Origin: Rubritepida flocculans DSM 14296
Lineage (GTDB): Bacteria; Pseudomonadota; Alphaproteobacteria; Acetobacterales; Acetobacteraceae
NCBI RefSeq assembly: GCF_000425365.1
Contig: NZ_AUDH01000015.1
Span: forward strand, 1-64,000
Length of the DNA stretch: 64,000 nucleotides
Direction: 5' to 3'
Under the pieces are notes generated by a model. It was not told the DNA's origin. It searched no databases and was given only the letters and a program-made list of their open reading frames with translations. Positions within the stretch are counted from its first letter, which is position 1; each line of letters opens with the position of its first letter. A program made the position numbers and the translations under genes. Positions 9,006 to 17,280 of this stretch are shown here, one piece after another.

Positions 9006-10353
9006 TCACCGCATCAAAAAGGCCCTCATCGCCAATCGCGGCGAGATCGCGCTGCGCGTGCATCGCGCCTGCCAGGAAATGGGCATCCGCACCGTGGCGG
9101 TGCACAGCACGGCCGACGCCTCGGCCATGCATGTGCGCCTCGCCGACGAGAGCGTGTGCATCGGCCCGCCCCCGGCGCGCGAGAGCTACCTCAACGTCGC
9201 GGCCATCCTCTCCGCCGCCACCATCACCCAGGCGGACGCGATCCACCCCGGCTACGGCTTCCTCTCGGAGAACGCCAAGTTCGCCGAGATGGTGGAGGCG
9301 CATGGCCTCACCTTCATCGGCCCCACGGCGGAGCACATCCGCATGATGGGCGACAAGATCACCGCCAAGGAGACGATGCGCCGCCTGGGCGTGCCACTCG
9401 TCCCCGGCTCGCCCGGCGCGCTCTCCTCGCTGGAGGAGGCGCGCGCGGTGGCCGCCGAGATCAAGTATCCCGTGCTCATCAAGGCCGCGGCCGGCGGCGG
9501 CGGGCGCGGCATGAAGGTGGCCCACGACGAGGCGGGGCTGGAGGAGGCCTGGCGCGTCGCGCGCACCGAGGCCAAGGCCGCCTTCGGCGACGACAGCGTC
9601 TACATGGAGAAGTATCTCGACCGGCCGCGCCACATCGAGCTGCAGATCCTGGCCGACACCCACGGCAACGTGGTGCATTTCGGCGAGCGCGACTGCTCGC
9701 TGCAGCGCCGGCACCAGAAGCTGGTGGAGGAGGCGGGCTCGCCCGTGCTGTCCGCGGCCGAGCGCGACGCGCTGGGCGCGCAGGTGACGCGCGCGCTGCG
9801 CCAGCTCGGCTACCGCAACGCGGGCACGCTCGAGTTCCTCTGGCAGGACGGGCAGTTCGCCTTCATCGAGATGAACACCCGCCTGCAGGTGGAGCATCCG
9901 GTGACGGAGATGGTCTGCGGCATAGATCTGGTGCGCGAGCAGATCCGCATCGCCGCGGGCGAGCGCCTGGGCTACGGGCAGGAGGATGTGCGCTTCTCGG
10001 GCCACGCCATCGAGTGCCGCATCACCGCCGAACACCCCGAGACCTTCGCGCCCTCGCCGGGGCGGGTGACCACCTATCACGCGCCGGGGGGGCTCGGCGT
10101 GCGCGTGGACAGCGCGCTCTACTCCGGCTACACGGTGCCGCCGCATTACGACAGCCTGGTGGCGAAGCTCGTCGTGCACGCGCCGACGCGCGCCCAGGCC
10201 ATCGCGCGCACCCGCCGCGCGCTGGACGAGATGGTGGTGGACGGCATCGAGACGACGCTGCCCCTGCACCGCCGCATCATGGACGACCCCGAGTTCCAGC
10301 GCGGCGACTACACCATCCACTGGCTGGAGCGCTTCGTCGCGCGGGGAGGATGA
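8947..10353 (+). CDS. accC: Acetyl-CoA carboxylase biotin carboxylase subunit
   Basis: Biotin carboxylase, which charges biotin on AccB with CO2 using ATP. The conserved part begins IKKALIANRGEIALRVHRAC and shows the ATP-grasp glycine loop KAAAGGGGRGMK, HIELQILAD, and MNTRLQVEHPVTEM in the active site. The enzyme region is complete to the stop. The start is problematic. The conserved N-terminus begins at an ATC codon (9013), where family members have ATG. The only ordinary in-frame start upstream is TTG at 8947, inside the family B repeat, and it has no clear ribosome-binding site. Coordinates use that TTG, which would add a 22-residue Arg/Ala tail; initiation at ATC 9013 is the alternative. 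Confidence 0.9.
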   Translation: MAGRARGAAEPRRRSPRAATHRIKKALIANRGEIALRVHRACQEMGIRTVAVHSTADASAMHVRLADESVCIGPPPARESYLNVAAILSAATITQADAIHPGYGFLSENAKFAEMVEAHGLTFIGPTAEHIRMMGDKITAKETMRRLGVPLVPGSPGALSSLEEARAVAAEIKYPVLIKAAAGGGGRGMKVAHDEAGLEEAWRVARTEAKAAFGDDSVYMEKYLDRPRHIELQILADTHGNVVHFGERDCSLQRRHQKLVEEAGSPVLSAAERDALGAQVTRALRQLGYRNAGTLEFLWQDGQFAFIEMNTRLQVEHPVTEMVCGIDLVREQIRIAAGERLGYGQEDVRFSGHAIECRITAEHPETFAPSPGRVTTYHAPGGLGVRVDSALYSGYTVPPHYDSLVAKLVVHAPTRAQAIARTRRALDEMVVDGIETTLPLHRRIMDDPEFQRGDYTIHWLERFVARGG

Positions 10354-10383
10354 GCCGGGCGGCGTGCCCGGCCTCCCGCGCCG

Positions 10384-10459
10384 TGACACTTGAGGTTCTT
10401 TTTTGTTAAAAAGTCTCATTTTTGTTGACATCTGAAGAAAGGGTGAAGAGGATCGGGCC
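10384..10459 (+). promoter_or_regulatory. AT-rich leader/promoter region of the RTX gene
   Basis: A roughly 60-base island of A/T-rich sequence (10396-10455) in otherwise extremely GC-rich DNA. It holds two direct copies of TTTTTGTT and a TTGACA at about 10424. It lies directly upstream of the RTX protein and after a GCCGGGC/GCCCGGC hairpin that follows accC. No convincing -10 box can be fixed. The T-run after the hairpin may end accC transcription, while the rest probably drives the RTX gene. Confidence 0.4.
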
Positions 10460-11752
10460 ATGCCGGCCCTCCCCTTCTCGCCCCGTGACCTGCTGCCCCC
10501 CTTCGGCCTGAACCCCTGGACCGGGGGGCCGGCCCGCAGCGCCACCCTCACCGTCCATCTCGACGACAGCCTCGCCCCCGCCGAGAAGGCCGCACTGCGC
10601 GCCGCCCTCGCCGCCTGGGACGAGGCCTCGGGAGTCCTCTTCGTGGAGATCCCGAAGCCCGGCCAGGCCAGCCTCGCCTTCGCCCGCGGCGCGGCGGCCT
10701 CGGTGCAGGGCGGGGCCGTGACCCTCACGGGCGGGGAGGATATGGCGGCGCTGCTGCGCCTCACCGGCGCGGCCCTCGGCCTCAACCCCGTCGCCGAGGG
10801 GGCCGATCCGGCGCTCACCGTCATGGCCGAGGGCGGGCGCTCCTCCCGCCTCCTCGACTTCGACATCGAGGCCATCCAGGCCCTCTTCCTCTCCGACGCC
10901 GAGGAGGCCTCGGGCATCCGCTGGGGCTATGACGCGCGGCTCGATGCGCTGCGCGCCGACATCCTCGCCTTCACCGGCCGCGAGGCCCATGGCACGGCGG
11001 GGCGGGACGCGCTCTTCGGCGGCGTGGGCGATGACCGCCTCTTCGGCGGCGCGGGCGAGGACTGGCTGATGGGCGGGCCCGGCGCCGACTGGCTGATCGG
11101 CGGCGAGGGCTTCGACACCGCCGCCTGGGCCGAGCTGCGCCGCGAGGTGGCGGTGGATCTCCGCTTCCAGCGCGTCAGCACCGAAAGCGGCACGGACCAG
11201 TATGACGGAGTCGAGCGCCTTGCCTTCCGCGACGGGTTCTGGGCGCTCACCACCGCCGACAACGCCTGGCAGGTGGAGCGGCTCTACCAGGCCCTGCTCG
11301 GCCGCGCCGCCGACCCGCAGGGCCTCGCCGGCTGGACCGCCTTCCTCGACCGCGGCGGCACGGCGGAGGAGCTGGTGGCCCGCATCTTCGCCAGCGAGGA
11401 ATACCGCAGCCGCTTCGGCGCGGCCGACGAGGCCGCCCGCGCCCGCGCCGCCGCCGCCCTCTCCCCCGAGCCCGAGGCGCCCCTCGACAACCCCATCTGG
11501 GTGCCGGACGAGGAGGCGATGCTCGCCGTGCGCTTCCACCTTCTCTGCACCGGGGAACTGCCCAGCCGCGCCGCCTTCGACGCCTGGCTGGACCGGCTCG
11601 AGGCCGCGCCCAGCCCCCTCGCGGGCGCCGAGGCCTTCCTGGCCGAGACCGGCGGCCCCTACGCCGATGGCGCCGCCCTGCTGGCCGCCGCCGAGACCCT
11701 CTCCTTCATTCTCGACACCGGGCGCTGGGTGAACGAGGGCGTCCTTTTCTGA
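10460..11752 (+). CDS. RTX protein with DUF4214 domain and degenerate serralysin-like N-terminus
   Basis: A 430-residue protein with no signal peptide, as expected for type I secretion. Residues about 180-217 hold glycine-rich calcium-binding nonapeptides (GGVGDDRLFGGAGEDWLMGG). Residues about 270-322 match DUF4214 (VERLYQALLGRAADPQGLAGW), and a weaker second copy follows near 345-390. The N-terminal 145 residues resemble the serralysin (M10) protease domain: AAWDEASGVLFVEI, GAALGLNP where active enzymes have GHALGLSHP, a Met-turn-like TVM, and DIEAIQALF. The zinc-binding His residues and catalytic Glu are all replaced, so it is probably not a protease. An AT-rich leader precedes it. No secretion ABC genes are nearby. 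Confidence 0.8.
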   Translation: MPALPFSPRDLLPPFGLNPWTGGPARSATLTVHLDDSLAPAEKAALRAALAAWDEASGVLFVEIPKPGQASLAFARGAAASVQGGAVTLTGGEDMAALLRLTGAALGLNPVAEGADPALTVMAEGGRSSRLLDFDIEAIQALFLSDAEEASGIRWGYDARLDALRADILAFTGREAHGTAGRDALFGGVGDDRLFGGAGEDWLMGGPGADWLIGGEGFDTAAWAELRREVAVDLRFQRVSTESGTDQYDGVERLAFRDGFWALTTADNAWQVERLYQALLGRAADPQGLAGWTAFLDRGGTAEELVARIFASEEYRSRFGAADEAARARAAAALSPEPEAPLDNPIWVPDEEAMLAVRFHLLCTGELPSRAAFDAWLDRLEAAPSPLAGAEAFLAETGGPYADGAALLAAAETLSFILDTGRWVNEGVLF

Positions 11753-11798
11753 CGCAGCACGCCTTGCCAGCGCCCCGCCCCCGCGCGACGCTTCGCCC

Positions 11799-13460
11799 AT
11801 GAGCGGCTGGCGCGCCCGTGCGGGCACCCTCTTCACCCCGGAAAAGAGCCCGGCCCGCGGGCGCGGGGGCATGGTGGTGACCAACCACCCCGCCGCCTCC
11901 ACCGCCGGCCTCGCCATGCTGGCCGAAGGCGGCACGGCGGTGGACGCGGCGGTGGCCGCCCTGCTCGCCCTCAGCGTCGTGGAGCCGATGATGGTCGGCG
12001 CCTTCGGCGGGGGCCTCATGCACATCGCCACCCCCGAGGGCGCGCATGAGGTGCTGGACGGCATGGCCTGCGCCCCCATGGCCGCCCGGCCCGAGATGTT
12101 CGAGGGGCGCGACCCGAAGCTGCAGAGCCTGGGCGCGCGCAGCGTCTGCGTCCCCGCCAACCTCCTGGCCTGGGAGGCGGCGCTGGCCCGGCACGGCCGC
12201 CTCTCCCTCGGCGATGTGGCCGCGCCTGCGCTGCGCCTCGCCGCGCGGGGCTTCGCCGCCTCGCCCTACCTCGCCGAATGCGTGGCCGAGGTGGCGGCGG
12301 ACCTGGCGCGCGACCCCGGCATGGCCCGGCTCTTCCTGCCCGGCGGCGCGCCGCTCCGGCCCGGCCAGCGCGTGGCGAACGGCGCGCTGGCCGAGACGCT
12401 GCGCACCCTCGCCCGGGAGGGGGCGGCGGCGCTGCACGGCGGGGATCTCGGCGCCTCCTGCGTCTTCGACCTGGCGCGCAAGGGCGGCATGCTCTCGACC
12501 GACGATCTGGCGGCGGCGCGGATGATCCGGCGCGACCCGGTGCGCGGCCTCTATCGCGGCGTGGAGGTGATCGGCCCGCCCCCGCCCTCGGCCGGGGGCG
12601 TGCATGTGCTGCAGATGCTCCACTTCGTCGAGGGCTTCGACATCGGCGCCCTGGGCTTCGGCACGCCCGCCAGCCTGCACCTGATCGCCGAGGCGCTGAA
12701 GATGGCCTTCGCCGACCGCGCCGTGGCCACCGCCGACCCCGATTTCCTGCCCGTGCCGGTCGCGCGCCTCATCGCCAGGGACTACGCCGCCGCGCGCCGC
12801 GCCCTGTTCGACCCCGCCGCCGCGCGCGCCTGGAGCCCCGGCCTCGCGCCGGACCGCGAGAGCGCCAACACCACCCACGTCACCGTGGCCGACGCCGAGG
12901 GGCGCATCGCCTGCTGCACCCACACCATCAACAGCCTCTTCGGCGCGCGCATCCTGCTGCCGGAGAGCGGGCTGATCCCCAACAACTACATGGCGCTGTT
13001 CGACCCCATCCCGGGCCGCGCCCAGTCCATCGCGCCGGGCAAGCGCGTCACCACCTCCATGTCGCCGCTCATCCTGCGGCGCGAGGGGCGGCCGCTCGCC
13101 GCGCTCGGCCTGCCCGGCGGGCTGCGCATCTTCGCCTCCACCTTCCAGGCGGTGATGAACCTGCTGGACCACGGCATGTCCCTGCAGGAAGCGGTGGAGG
13201 CCCCACGCCTCTGGACCATGGGCGGGCCGGTCGAAATGGAACCCGGCTTCGACGACGCCACCCGCGCCGCCCTCTCCGCCCTCGGCCACGACACCCTGCC
13301 CGTGCCCCATGTCGCAGGCGGCATGTGCGCCATCCGCTTCCACGAGGACGGCGAGATGGAAGGCGCCGCCTGCTGGCGCGCCGACGGCAGCCCCGCCGCC
13401 CTCGCCGGCGGCCTCGCCCGCCCCGGCGTCCGCTTCTGGCCCGACGCAGCGCGCGGCTGA
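11799..13460 (+). CDS. Gamma-glutamyltransferase family protein
   Basis: A 553-residue Ntn-hydrolase proenzyme of the GGT family, which cleaves or transfers gamma-glutamyl groups of glutathione and related compounds. The maturation site and catalytic nucleophile are seen as SANTTHVTV (Thr358). The Gly-rich substrate loop GLPGGLRIF and the N-terminal MVVTNHPAASTAGLAMLAEGGTAVDAAVA stretch are typical. No signal peptide is evident, so it may be cytoplasmic, unlike the periplasmic E. coli enzyme. Substrate assignment within the family is uncertain; some members act on acyl-amides such as cephalosporin side chains. Confidence 0.9.
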   Translation: MSGWRARAGTLFTPEKSPARGRGGMVVTNHPAASTAGLAMLAEGGTAVDAAVAALLALSVVEPMMVGAFGGGLMHIATPEGAHEVLDGMACAPMAARPEMFEGRDPKLQSLGARSVCVPANLLAWEAALARHGRLSLGDVAAPALRLAARGFAASPYLAECVAEVAADLARDPGMARLFLPGGAPLRPGQRVANGALAETLRTLAREGAAALHGGDLGASCVFDLARKGGMLSTDDLAAARMIRRDPVRGLYRGVEVIGPPPPSAGGVHVLQMLHFVEGFDIGALGFGTPASLHLIAEALKMAFADRAVATADPDFLPVPVARLIARDYAAARRALFDPAAARAWSPGLAPDRESANTTHVTVADAEGRIACCTHTINSLFGARILLPESGLIPNNYMALFDPIPGRAQSIAPGKRVTTSMSPLILRREGRPLAALGLPGGLRIFASTFQAVMNLLDHGMSLQEAVEAPRLWTMGGPVEMEPGFDDATRAALSALGHDTLPVPHVAGGMCAIRFHEDGEMEGAACWRADGSPAALAGGLARPGVRFWPDAARG

Positions 13461-13468
13461 ACGGAGAA

Positions 13469-13755
13469 CGGAGACAGGCCGGCAGGGGCGCGCGCGAGAT
13501 GACCACTGGGGAGGGCTCTGCCCTCCCCAGACCCCACCTGCCAAAGGCCATTGGCCTTTGGAAACCATCGGTTGATGGGAAGGGAGAGGGAGGGGCATGG
13601 CGTGCCCGGCCTCACGGGCGCGCCAGCGACGCCCCTCCCTCTCCCTTCCCATGAATGGGTTCCGAGGGCCCACTGGCCCTCGGCGGGATGGGGTATCGGG
13701 GAAGGGCGGCGCCCTTCCCCGGGCCGCTCGGCGCCCCGGTCCCGGCCTGTCTCCG
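13469..13755. repeat. Element C: nested palindrome with 14-bp perfect inverted ends
   Basis: A 287-bp intergenic element bounded by CGGAGACAGGCCGG and its exact reverse complement. Inside are a CTGGGGAGGGC/GCCCTCCCCAG hairpin, a perfect CCAAAGGCCA/TGGCCTTTGG palindrome, a stem of about 22 bp (ATGGGAAGGGAGAGGGAGGG with its complement), CCGAGGGCC/GGCCCTCGG and GGGAAGGGC/GCCCTTCCC. It begins 8 bp after the GGT stop and ends immediately before the stop of the convergent gene. It could act as a bidirectional terminator or be a non-autonomous mobile element. I see no coding sequence in it. Confidence 0.8.
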
Positions 13756-14784
13756 CTATCCGATCGCCAGCACGCCGGCGAGGGCGAGGAGGGTGATGAA
13801 GCCTGTGCTGGCGGCGCCCAGCAGCAGGGGGGTGGCGCCGCGGGCCTTGAGGGCCTTGAGGTCCGTCTGCAGGCCGAGCGCCGCGACGGAGGCGGCGAGC
13901 ATGAGCGGCACGAGGAAGCGGCTTGCCTCCACGGCGAAGGCCGGGACGAGGCCGGTGGAGCCGAGCGCGACGAGGCCGAGGAAGCCGAAGGCGAACCAGG
14001 GCACGGGCGCCTTGACGGGCCCGGCCTCGGCGTGGGTGCGGCGGGCGACCCACCAGCCCAGCGCCAGCACCGCGGGCGCGAGCAGGAAGACGCGCGCGAG
14101 CTTCATCACCGTGCCGGACTGCGCGGCCTCCGGCCCGCCCGCCGCCGCCGCGCCCACCGCCTGCACCACCTCATGGATCGCCGCCCCGGCCCAGAGCCCG
14201 TAGCTCTCGGCGGGCATGCCCATGAGGTCCGCGAGATAGGGGAAGAGCACCAGCGCCAGCGTGCCGAACAGGGTGATGACGGCCAGCGCGTAGGTCACAT
14301 CCTCCTCGCGCCCGCGCGCCACCTGGTTGGCCGCGACGATGGCCGAGGCGCCGCAGATGGCCGTCCCCGTGCCGATGAGCTGCGCCAGCGCCGGGTCCAC
14401 CCCCATGCGCGCGCCGAGCCAGATGGTGAAGGGCAGGGTGGCGGCCACCACCAGCACCGCCAGCGCCAGCGCCCCCGGCCCGAGCGACCAGAGCATGCCC
14501 AGCGTCACCTGCAGCCCGAGCAGCACGATGGCCGCGCGCAGCACCGGCCGCACGGCATAGGCCACGCCCGGCTTGAGCGCCGCCGGCCGCCCCACCGCCG
14601 CCCCCACCGCCACGCCGAGCACCAGCGCCACCACGACGGGGTTCAGCGCGGCGATGCCGGTGAGGTTCCGCAGCAGGATCGCCAGCGCGGCGATGCCGAA
14701 GCAGAGAAGCAGCCCGGGGGCGAGGTTGCGGAGGCGCTGGGCGAGAGGCTGCGCGGGGGCGCTGGCGGTGCTGGGGGCGGCCAT
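13756..14784 (-). CDS. YeiH-type putative sulfate exporter family transporter
   Basis: A 342-residue polytopic membrane protein with about ten membrane segments, of the conserved hypothetical family PF03601 (YeiH/YeeZ-like, often called putative sulfate exporter). Typical segments are GTAICGASAIVAANQV and AGAAIHEVVQAVGAA. The length is normal. The Ala/Pro-rich first 15 residues are cytoplasmic. It is convergent with the GGT gene and is followed upstream on the same strand by the luciferase-like gene, 70 bp away. The transported substrate is not established for the family. Confidence 0.88.
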   Translation of the reverse strand: MAAPSTASAPAQPLAQRLRNLAPGLLLCFGIAALAILLRNLTGIAALNPVVVALVLGVAVGAAVGRPAALKPGVAYAVRPVLRAAIVLLGLQVTLGMLWSLGPGALALAVLVVAATLPFTIWLGARMGVDPALAQLIGTGTAICGASAIVAANQVARGREEDVTYALAVITLFGTLALVLFPYLADLMGMPAESYGLWAGAAIHEVVQAVGAAAAGGPEAAQSGTVMKLARVFLLAPAVLALGWWVARRTHAEAGPVKAPVPWFAFGFLGLVALGSTGLVPAFAVEASRFLVPLMLAASVAALGLQTDLKALKARGATPLLLGAASTGFITLLALAGVLAIG

Positions 14785-14854
14785 GAATCCGGCGTGGGGA
14801 CGTTTCGCCCGCGACCCTCCCGCCGGGGGGGCCGGGCGTCAAGCCGGGGGCGGG

Positions 14855-15886
14855 CTATTCGGCGGCGAGGGGCCGGGCGGGGGAGAGGCCGAACCCCTCG
14901 GCCAGCAGGGTGAGCGAGCGCGCGCGCGCCGCCGGATCGTGGCAGGGGGTGAGCACCGCCACCTCCTGCACGCCGAGCTCCGCGGCGAGCGCGGCGAGGC
15001 GCTCGCGCACCTCCGCCGCCGTGCCGATGATCGCGCGCTCGCGCATGCGTGCGACGCGGGCGCGCTCCTCCTCGGTGTAGGGGTAGGCTTCGGCCTCCTC
15101 GGCCGTCGGGAAGGGCGGGAAGACGCCGCGGTCCCGGAAGAGCCGCCAGAGCGCGCGGGGGGCGAAGAGGCGCTCGGCCTCGGCGCGGGTCTCGGCGGCG
15201 AGGGCATAGACGGCCACCGCCGCATGGGCGGGGCGGCCGCGCAGCTCGCGGAAGCCCTCGCGGTAGATCGCCAGCGCCTCCTCCGCGCCGCGCCCGTCGG
15301 TGATGAAGCTGGCGAAGCAGTAGGGCAGGCCGAAAAAGGCCGCCACCTGCGCCCCGTAGTCGCTGGAGCCGAGGATCCAGACCTCCGGCGCCGTCTCCAC
15401 CTCGGGCGAGGCGCGCACGGCGCGGAAGGGGTGGTTCTCGGGCAGCCCGTCGCCCAGCCAGCCCAGAAGATCCCGCACCTGCTGGGGAAACAGATCGGCC
15501 GCCTGGGCGGCGTTGGGGTTCAGCGCGAAGGCGGTGCGCCCGTCGCTGCCCGGGGCGCGGCCGAGGCCGAGGTCGATGCGGCCCGGCGCGATGGCCTCCA
15601 GCGCGCGGAACTGCTCGGCCACCTTCAGCGCGGAGTAGTGCGGCAGCATCACCCCCGCGCTGCCCACCCGGATGCGGCGCGTGGTGGCGGCGATGGCCGC
15701 GATCAGGATTTCCGGCGCGCTGCCCGCATGGCTCTGGCTGTTGTGGTGCTCGGCCAGCCAGTAGCGGGCGTAGCCCAGCCGGTCCGCCAGCCTGGCCATC
15801 TCCAGCGTCTCGCGGATTGCCTCGCCCGGGCCGCGGCCGGAGACGATGGTGGACTGGTCGAGGATCGAGAGGGCGGGCAGAACCAT
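14855..15886 (-). CDS. LLM class flavin-dependent oxidoreductase
   Basis: A 343-residue luciferase-like monooxygenase of the MsnO8 type. It begins LPALSILDQSTIVSG and has the family TIM-barrel marks: ARYWLAEHHNSQSHAGSAPEILIAAIAATT, VGSAGVMLPHYSALKVAEQFRALEAIAPGRIDLGLGRAPG and WILGSSDYGAQVAAFFG. It should use reduced flavin and O2; the substrate is unknown. The frame is open further upstream, but homology starts at the ATG at 15886. It is divergent from the deaminase gene, with starts only 30 bp apart, so their promoters must overlap or lie inside the genes. Confidence 0.9.
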   Translation of the reverse strand: MVLPALSILDQSTIVSGRGPGEAIRETLEMARLADRLGYARYWLAEHHNSQSHAGSAPEILIAAIAATTRRIRVGSAGVMLPHYSALKVAEQFRALEAIAPGRIDLGLGRAPGSDGRTAFALNPNAAQAADLFPQQVRDLLGWLGDGLPENHPFRAVRASPEVETAPEVWILGSSDYGAQVAAFFGLPYCFASFITDGRGAEEALAIYREGFRELRGRPAHAAVAVYALAAETRAEAERLFAPRALWRLFRDRGVFPPFPTAEEAEAYPYTEEERARVARMRERAIIGTAAEVRERLAALAAELGVQEVAVLTPCHDPAARARSLTLLAEGFGLSPARPLAAE

Positions 15887-15916
15887 GCCCCCAAGGTAAC
15901 GAGGCGAGGGACCACC

Positions 15917-16381
15917 ATGGAAGAGAGCTTCATGCGCCGCGCCATCGCCCTCTCCTGCCAGGGGGTCGAGGAAGGCGGCGGCCCCTTCGGCGCGGTGGTG
16001 GTGCGGGGGGGCCGCATCATCGGCGAGGGCCGCAACAACGTGGTCCCGGGGCGCGACCCCACCCAGCACGCCGAGATCGTGGCCATCCGCGCCGCCTGCG
16101 CGGCGCTCGGCACCCATGACCTGACGGGGGCGGTGATCTACACGAGCTGCGAGCCCTGCCCCATGTGCCTCTCGGCCATCTGGTGGGCGCGCATCGGCGA
16201 GATCGTCTATGCGAATGACCGCGCGGGGGCGGCGGCCATCGGCTTCGACGATGCCGCGATCTACGAGGAGGTGGCCCGCCCGCTCGAGGCCCGGCGCCTG
16301 CCCCTGCGCCGGCTGCTCGCCGAGGAGGCGCGGGAGGCCTTCCGGCTCTGGGAGGCGAAGCCGGACAAGATGCCGTATTGA
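15917..16381 (+). CDS. Nucleoside/guanine deaminase family protein
   Basis: A 154-residue zinc-dependent deaminase of the CDA/TadA fold. The zinc site is complete: HAE at residues 51-53 and the EPCPMC motif with Cys81 and Cys84. The C-terminal part (GFDDAAIYEEVARPLE, ending FRLWEAKPDKMPY) matches GuaD-like guanine deaminases better than tRNA-specific TadA, which lacks this tail. Likely reaction: guanine to xanthine plus ammonia in purine catabolism; an alternative nucleobase substrate is possible. It is divergent from the LLM oxidoreductase. Confidence 0.85.
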   Translation: MEESFMRRAIALSCQGVEEGGGPFGAVVVRGGRIIGEGRNNVVPGRDPTQHAEIVAIRAACAALGTHDLTGAVIYTSCEPCPMCLSAIWWARIGEIVYANDRAGAAAIGFDDAAIYEEVARPLEARRLPLRRLLAEEAREAFRLWEAKPDKMPY

Positions 16382-16394
16382 GTTTTTGACGAGG

Positions 16395-16646
16395 CTACCC
16401 CTCGCAGCCCGGCGGCGGTGCGCGGCCCTTGGTCTGCGCGACGAAGGCGCGCCAGTGCAGCACCAGCGGGCTGTCGGACCAGCCGCGCAGGCTGCCGAGC
16501 CAGTTGCGCGCGGGGCTGATGACGTCCTCGACCGGCGCGGTGCAGAGCGTTCCCAGGGGCGCGCGCCCGCCGCCCGTCAGCGCCGGGGGGGCCAGCGCGA
16601 GCACCGCGGCGAAGGCGGCGGCGAAGATCGGGAAGCTGCTGCGCAT
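16395..16646 (-). CDS. Small exported protein of unknown function
   Basis: An 83-residue open frame starting MRSSFPIFAAAFAAVLALAPPAL, a convincing Sec-type leader, followed by about 60 residues containing WLGSLRGWSDSPLVLHWRAF and two Cys residues (TLCTAP and GCEG). Start choice is between 16646 and a codon three residues upstream. Reading-frame composition and the leader support a real gene, but I recognise no family. It is convergent with the deaminase; the 274 bp upstream (16656-16929) hold no other gene I can support. Confidence 0.45.
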   Translation of the reverse strand: MRSSFPIFAAAFAAVLALAPPALTGGGRAPLGTLCTAPVEDVISPARNWLGSLRGWSDSPLVLHWRAFVAQTKGRAPPPGCEG

Positions 16647-16929
16647 GGCGGGCACGGCCTTCCGGTGCGGTCAACCGCCGGGATGCGGCGGGCCGCGCCC
16701 CATGCGCGGCATGATGGCGTCTGCAGGAGACATGCCATCGCCGCGATGATGAATCCTTCGTGAAAACAAGCCATTCGGCTGTCCCGATCCGCGCGATCCG
16801 CGAAAGCTCTTGCATTTTGCAACGCAAATGCGCGCGCCGGTGCGGGCGCGGGGCAGCCTCTCAACCGAAGGTTGCCCCCGCCAGGGCAGGCCGGGCCTCA
16901 TGGCACGTCCGGCGCAGGCGCCGCCCGTC

Positions 16930-17280
16930 TCAGGGGCCGCCGATGATCTCCCGCCCCGTGACCGTCACCGTGCGGTTGCGGCAGAGGTCGAGCCCGGCGA
17001 GTTCGGCCGCGCTGCCGTCCACGAACACCACGCGCACATGGCTCGTGCCCGGCGGTACCCGGGCGGAGAAGGCCCCTCCGACGGGCAGCGTGCCAGGGGC
17101 GAGCAGATCCTCCCCCCAGGCCCCGGGGCCCTCGGGGCTGGCGTAGAACTGTTCCACCGCCAGCCGCGCCTCGTTGCGCAGCGTCACGGGGCCGGTGCAG
17201 GCGCCCAGCGCGCCCGGGCCGGGCGCCTCCGCCGCGCAGGCGGCCAGCAGCGGCAGGGCGAGAAGGGCCAGCCGCCTCAC
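16930..17280 (-). CDS. Small lipoprotein of unknown function
   Basis: A 116-residue protein with a bacterial lipoprotein leader: RRLALLALPLLAAC, with the lipobox LAAC at about residue 15. The mature part (CTGPVTLRNEARLAVEQFYASPEG, then PPGTSHVRVVFVDGSAAELAGLDLCRNRTVTVTG) looks like a compact beta-rich domain with two further Cys. The start is GTG at 17280, chosen because it forms a 4-nt GTGA overlap with the amidase stop and is followed directly by the leader. Cotranslation with the amidase is likely. Function unknown. Confidence 0.7.
   Translation of the reverse strand: MRRLALLALPLLAACAAEAPGPGALGACTGPVTLRNEARLAVEQFYASPEGPGAWGEDLLAPGTLPVGGAFSARVPPGTSHVRVVFVDGSAAELAGLDLCRNRTVTVTGREIIGGP

Noticed and set aside
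16656-16929. Possible small genes in the gap before the lipoprotein gene
   Set aside because: Short open frames exist on both strands, but none has a ribosome-binding site, leader or family resemblance.
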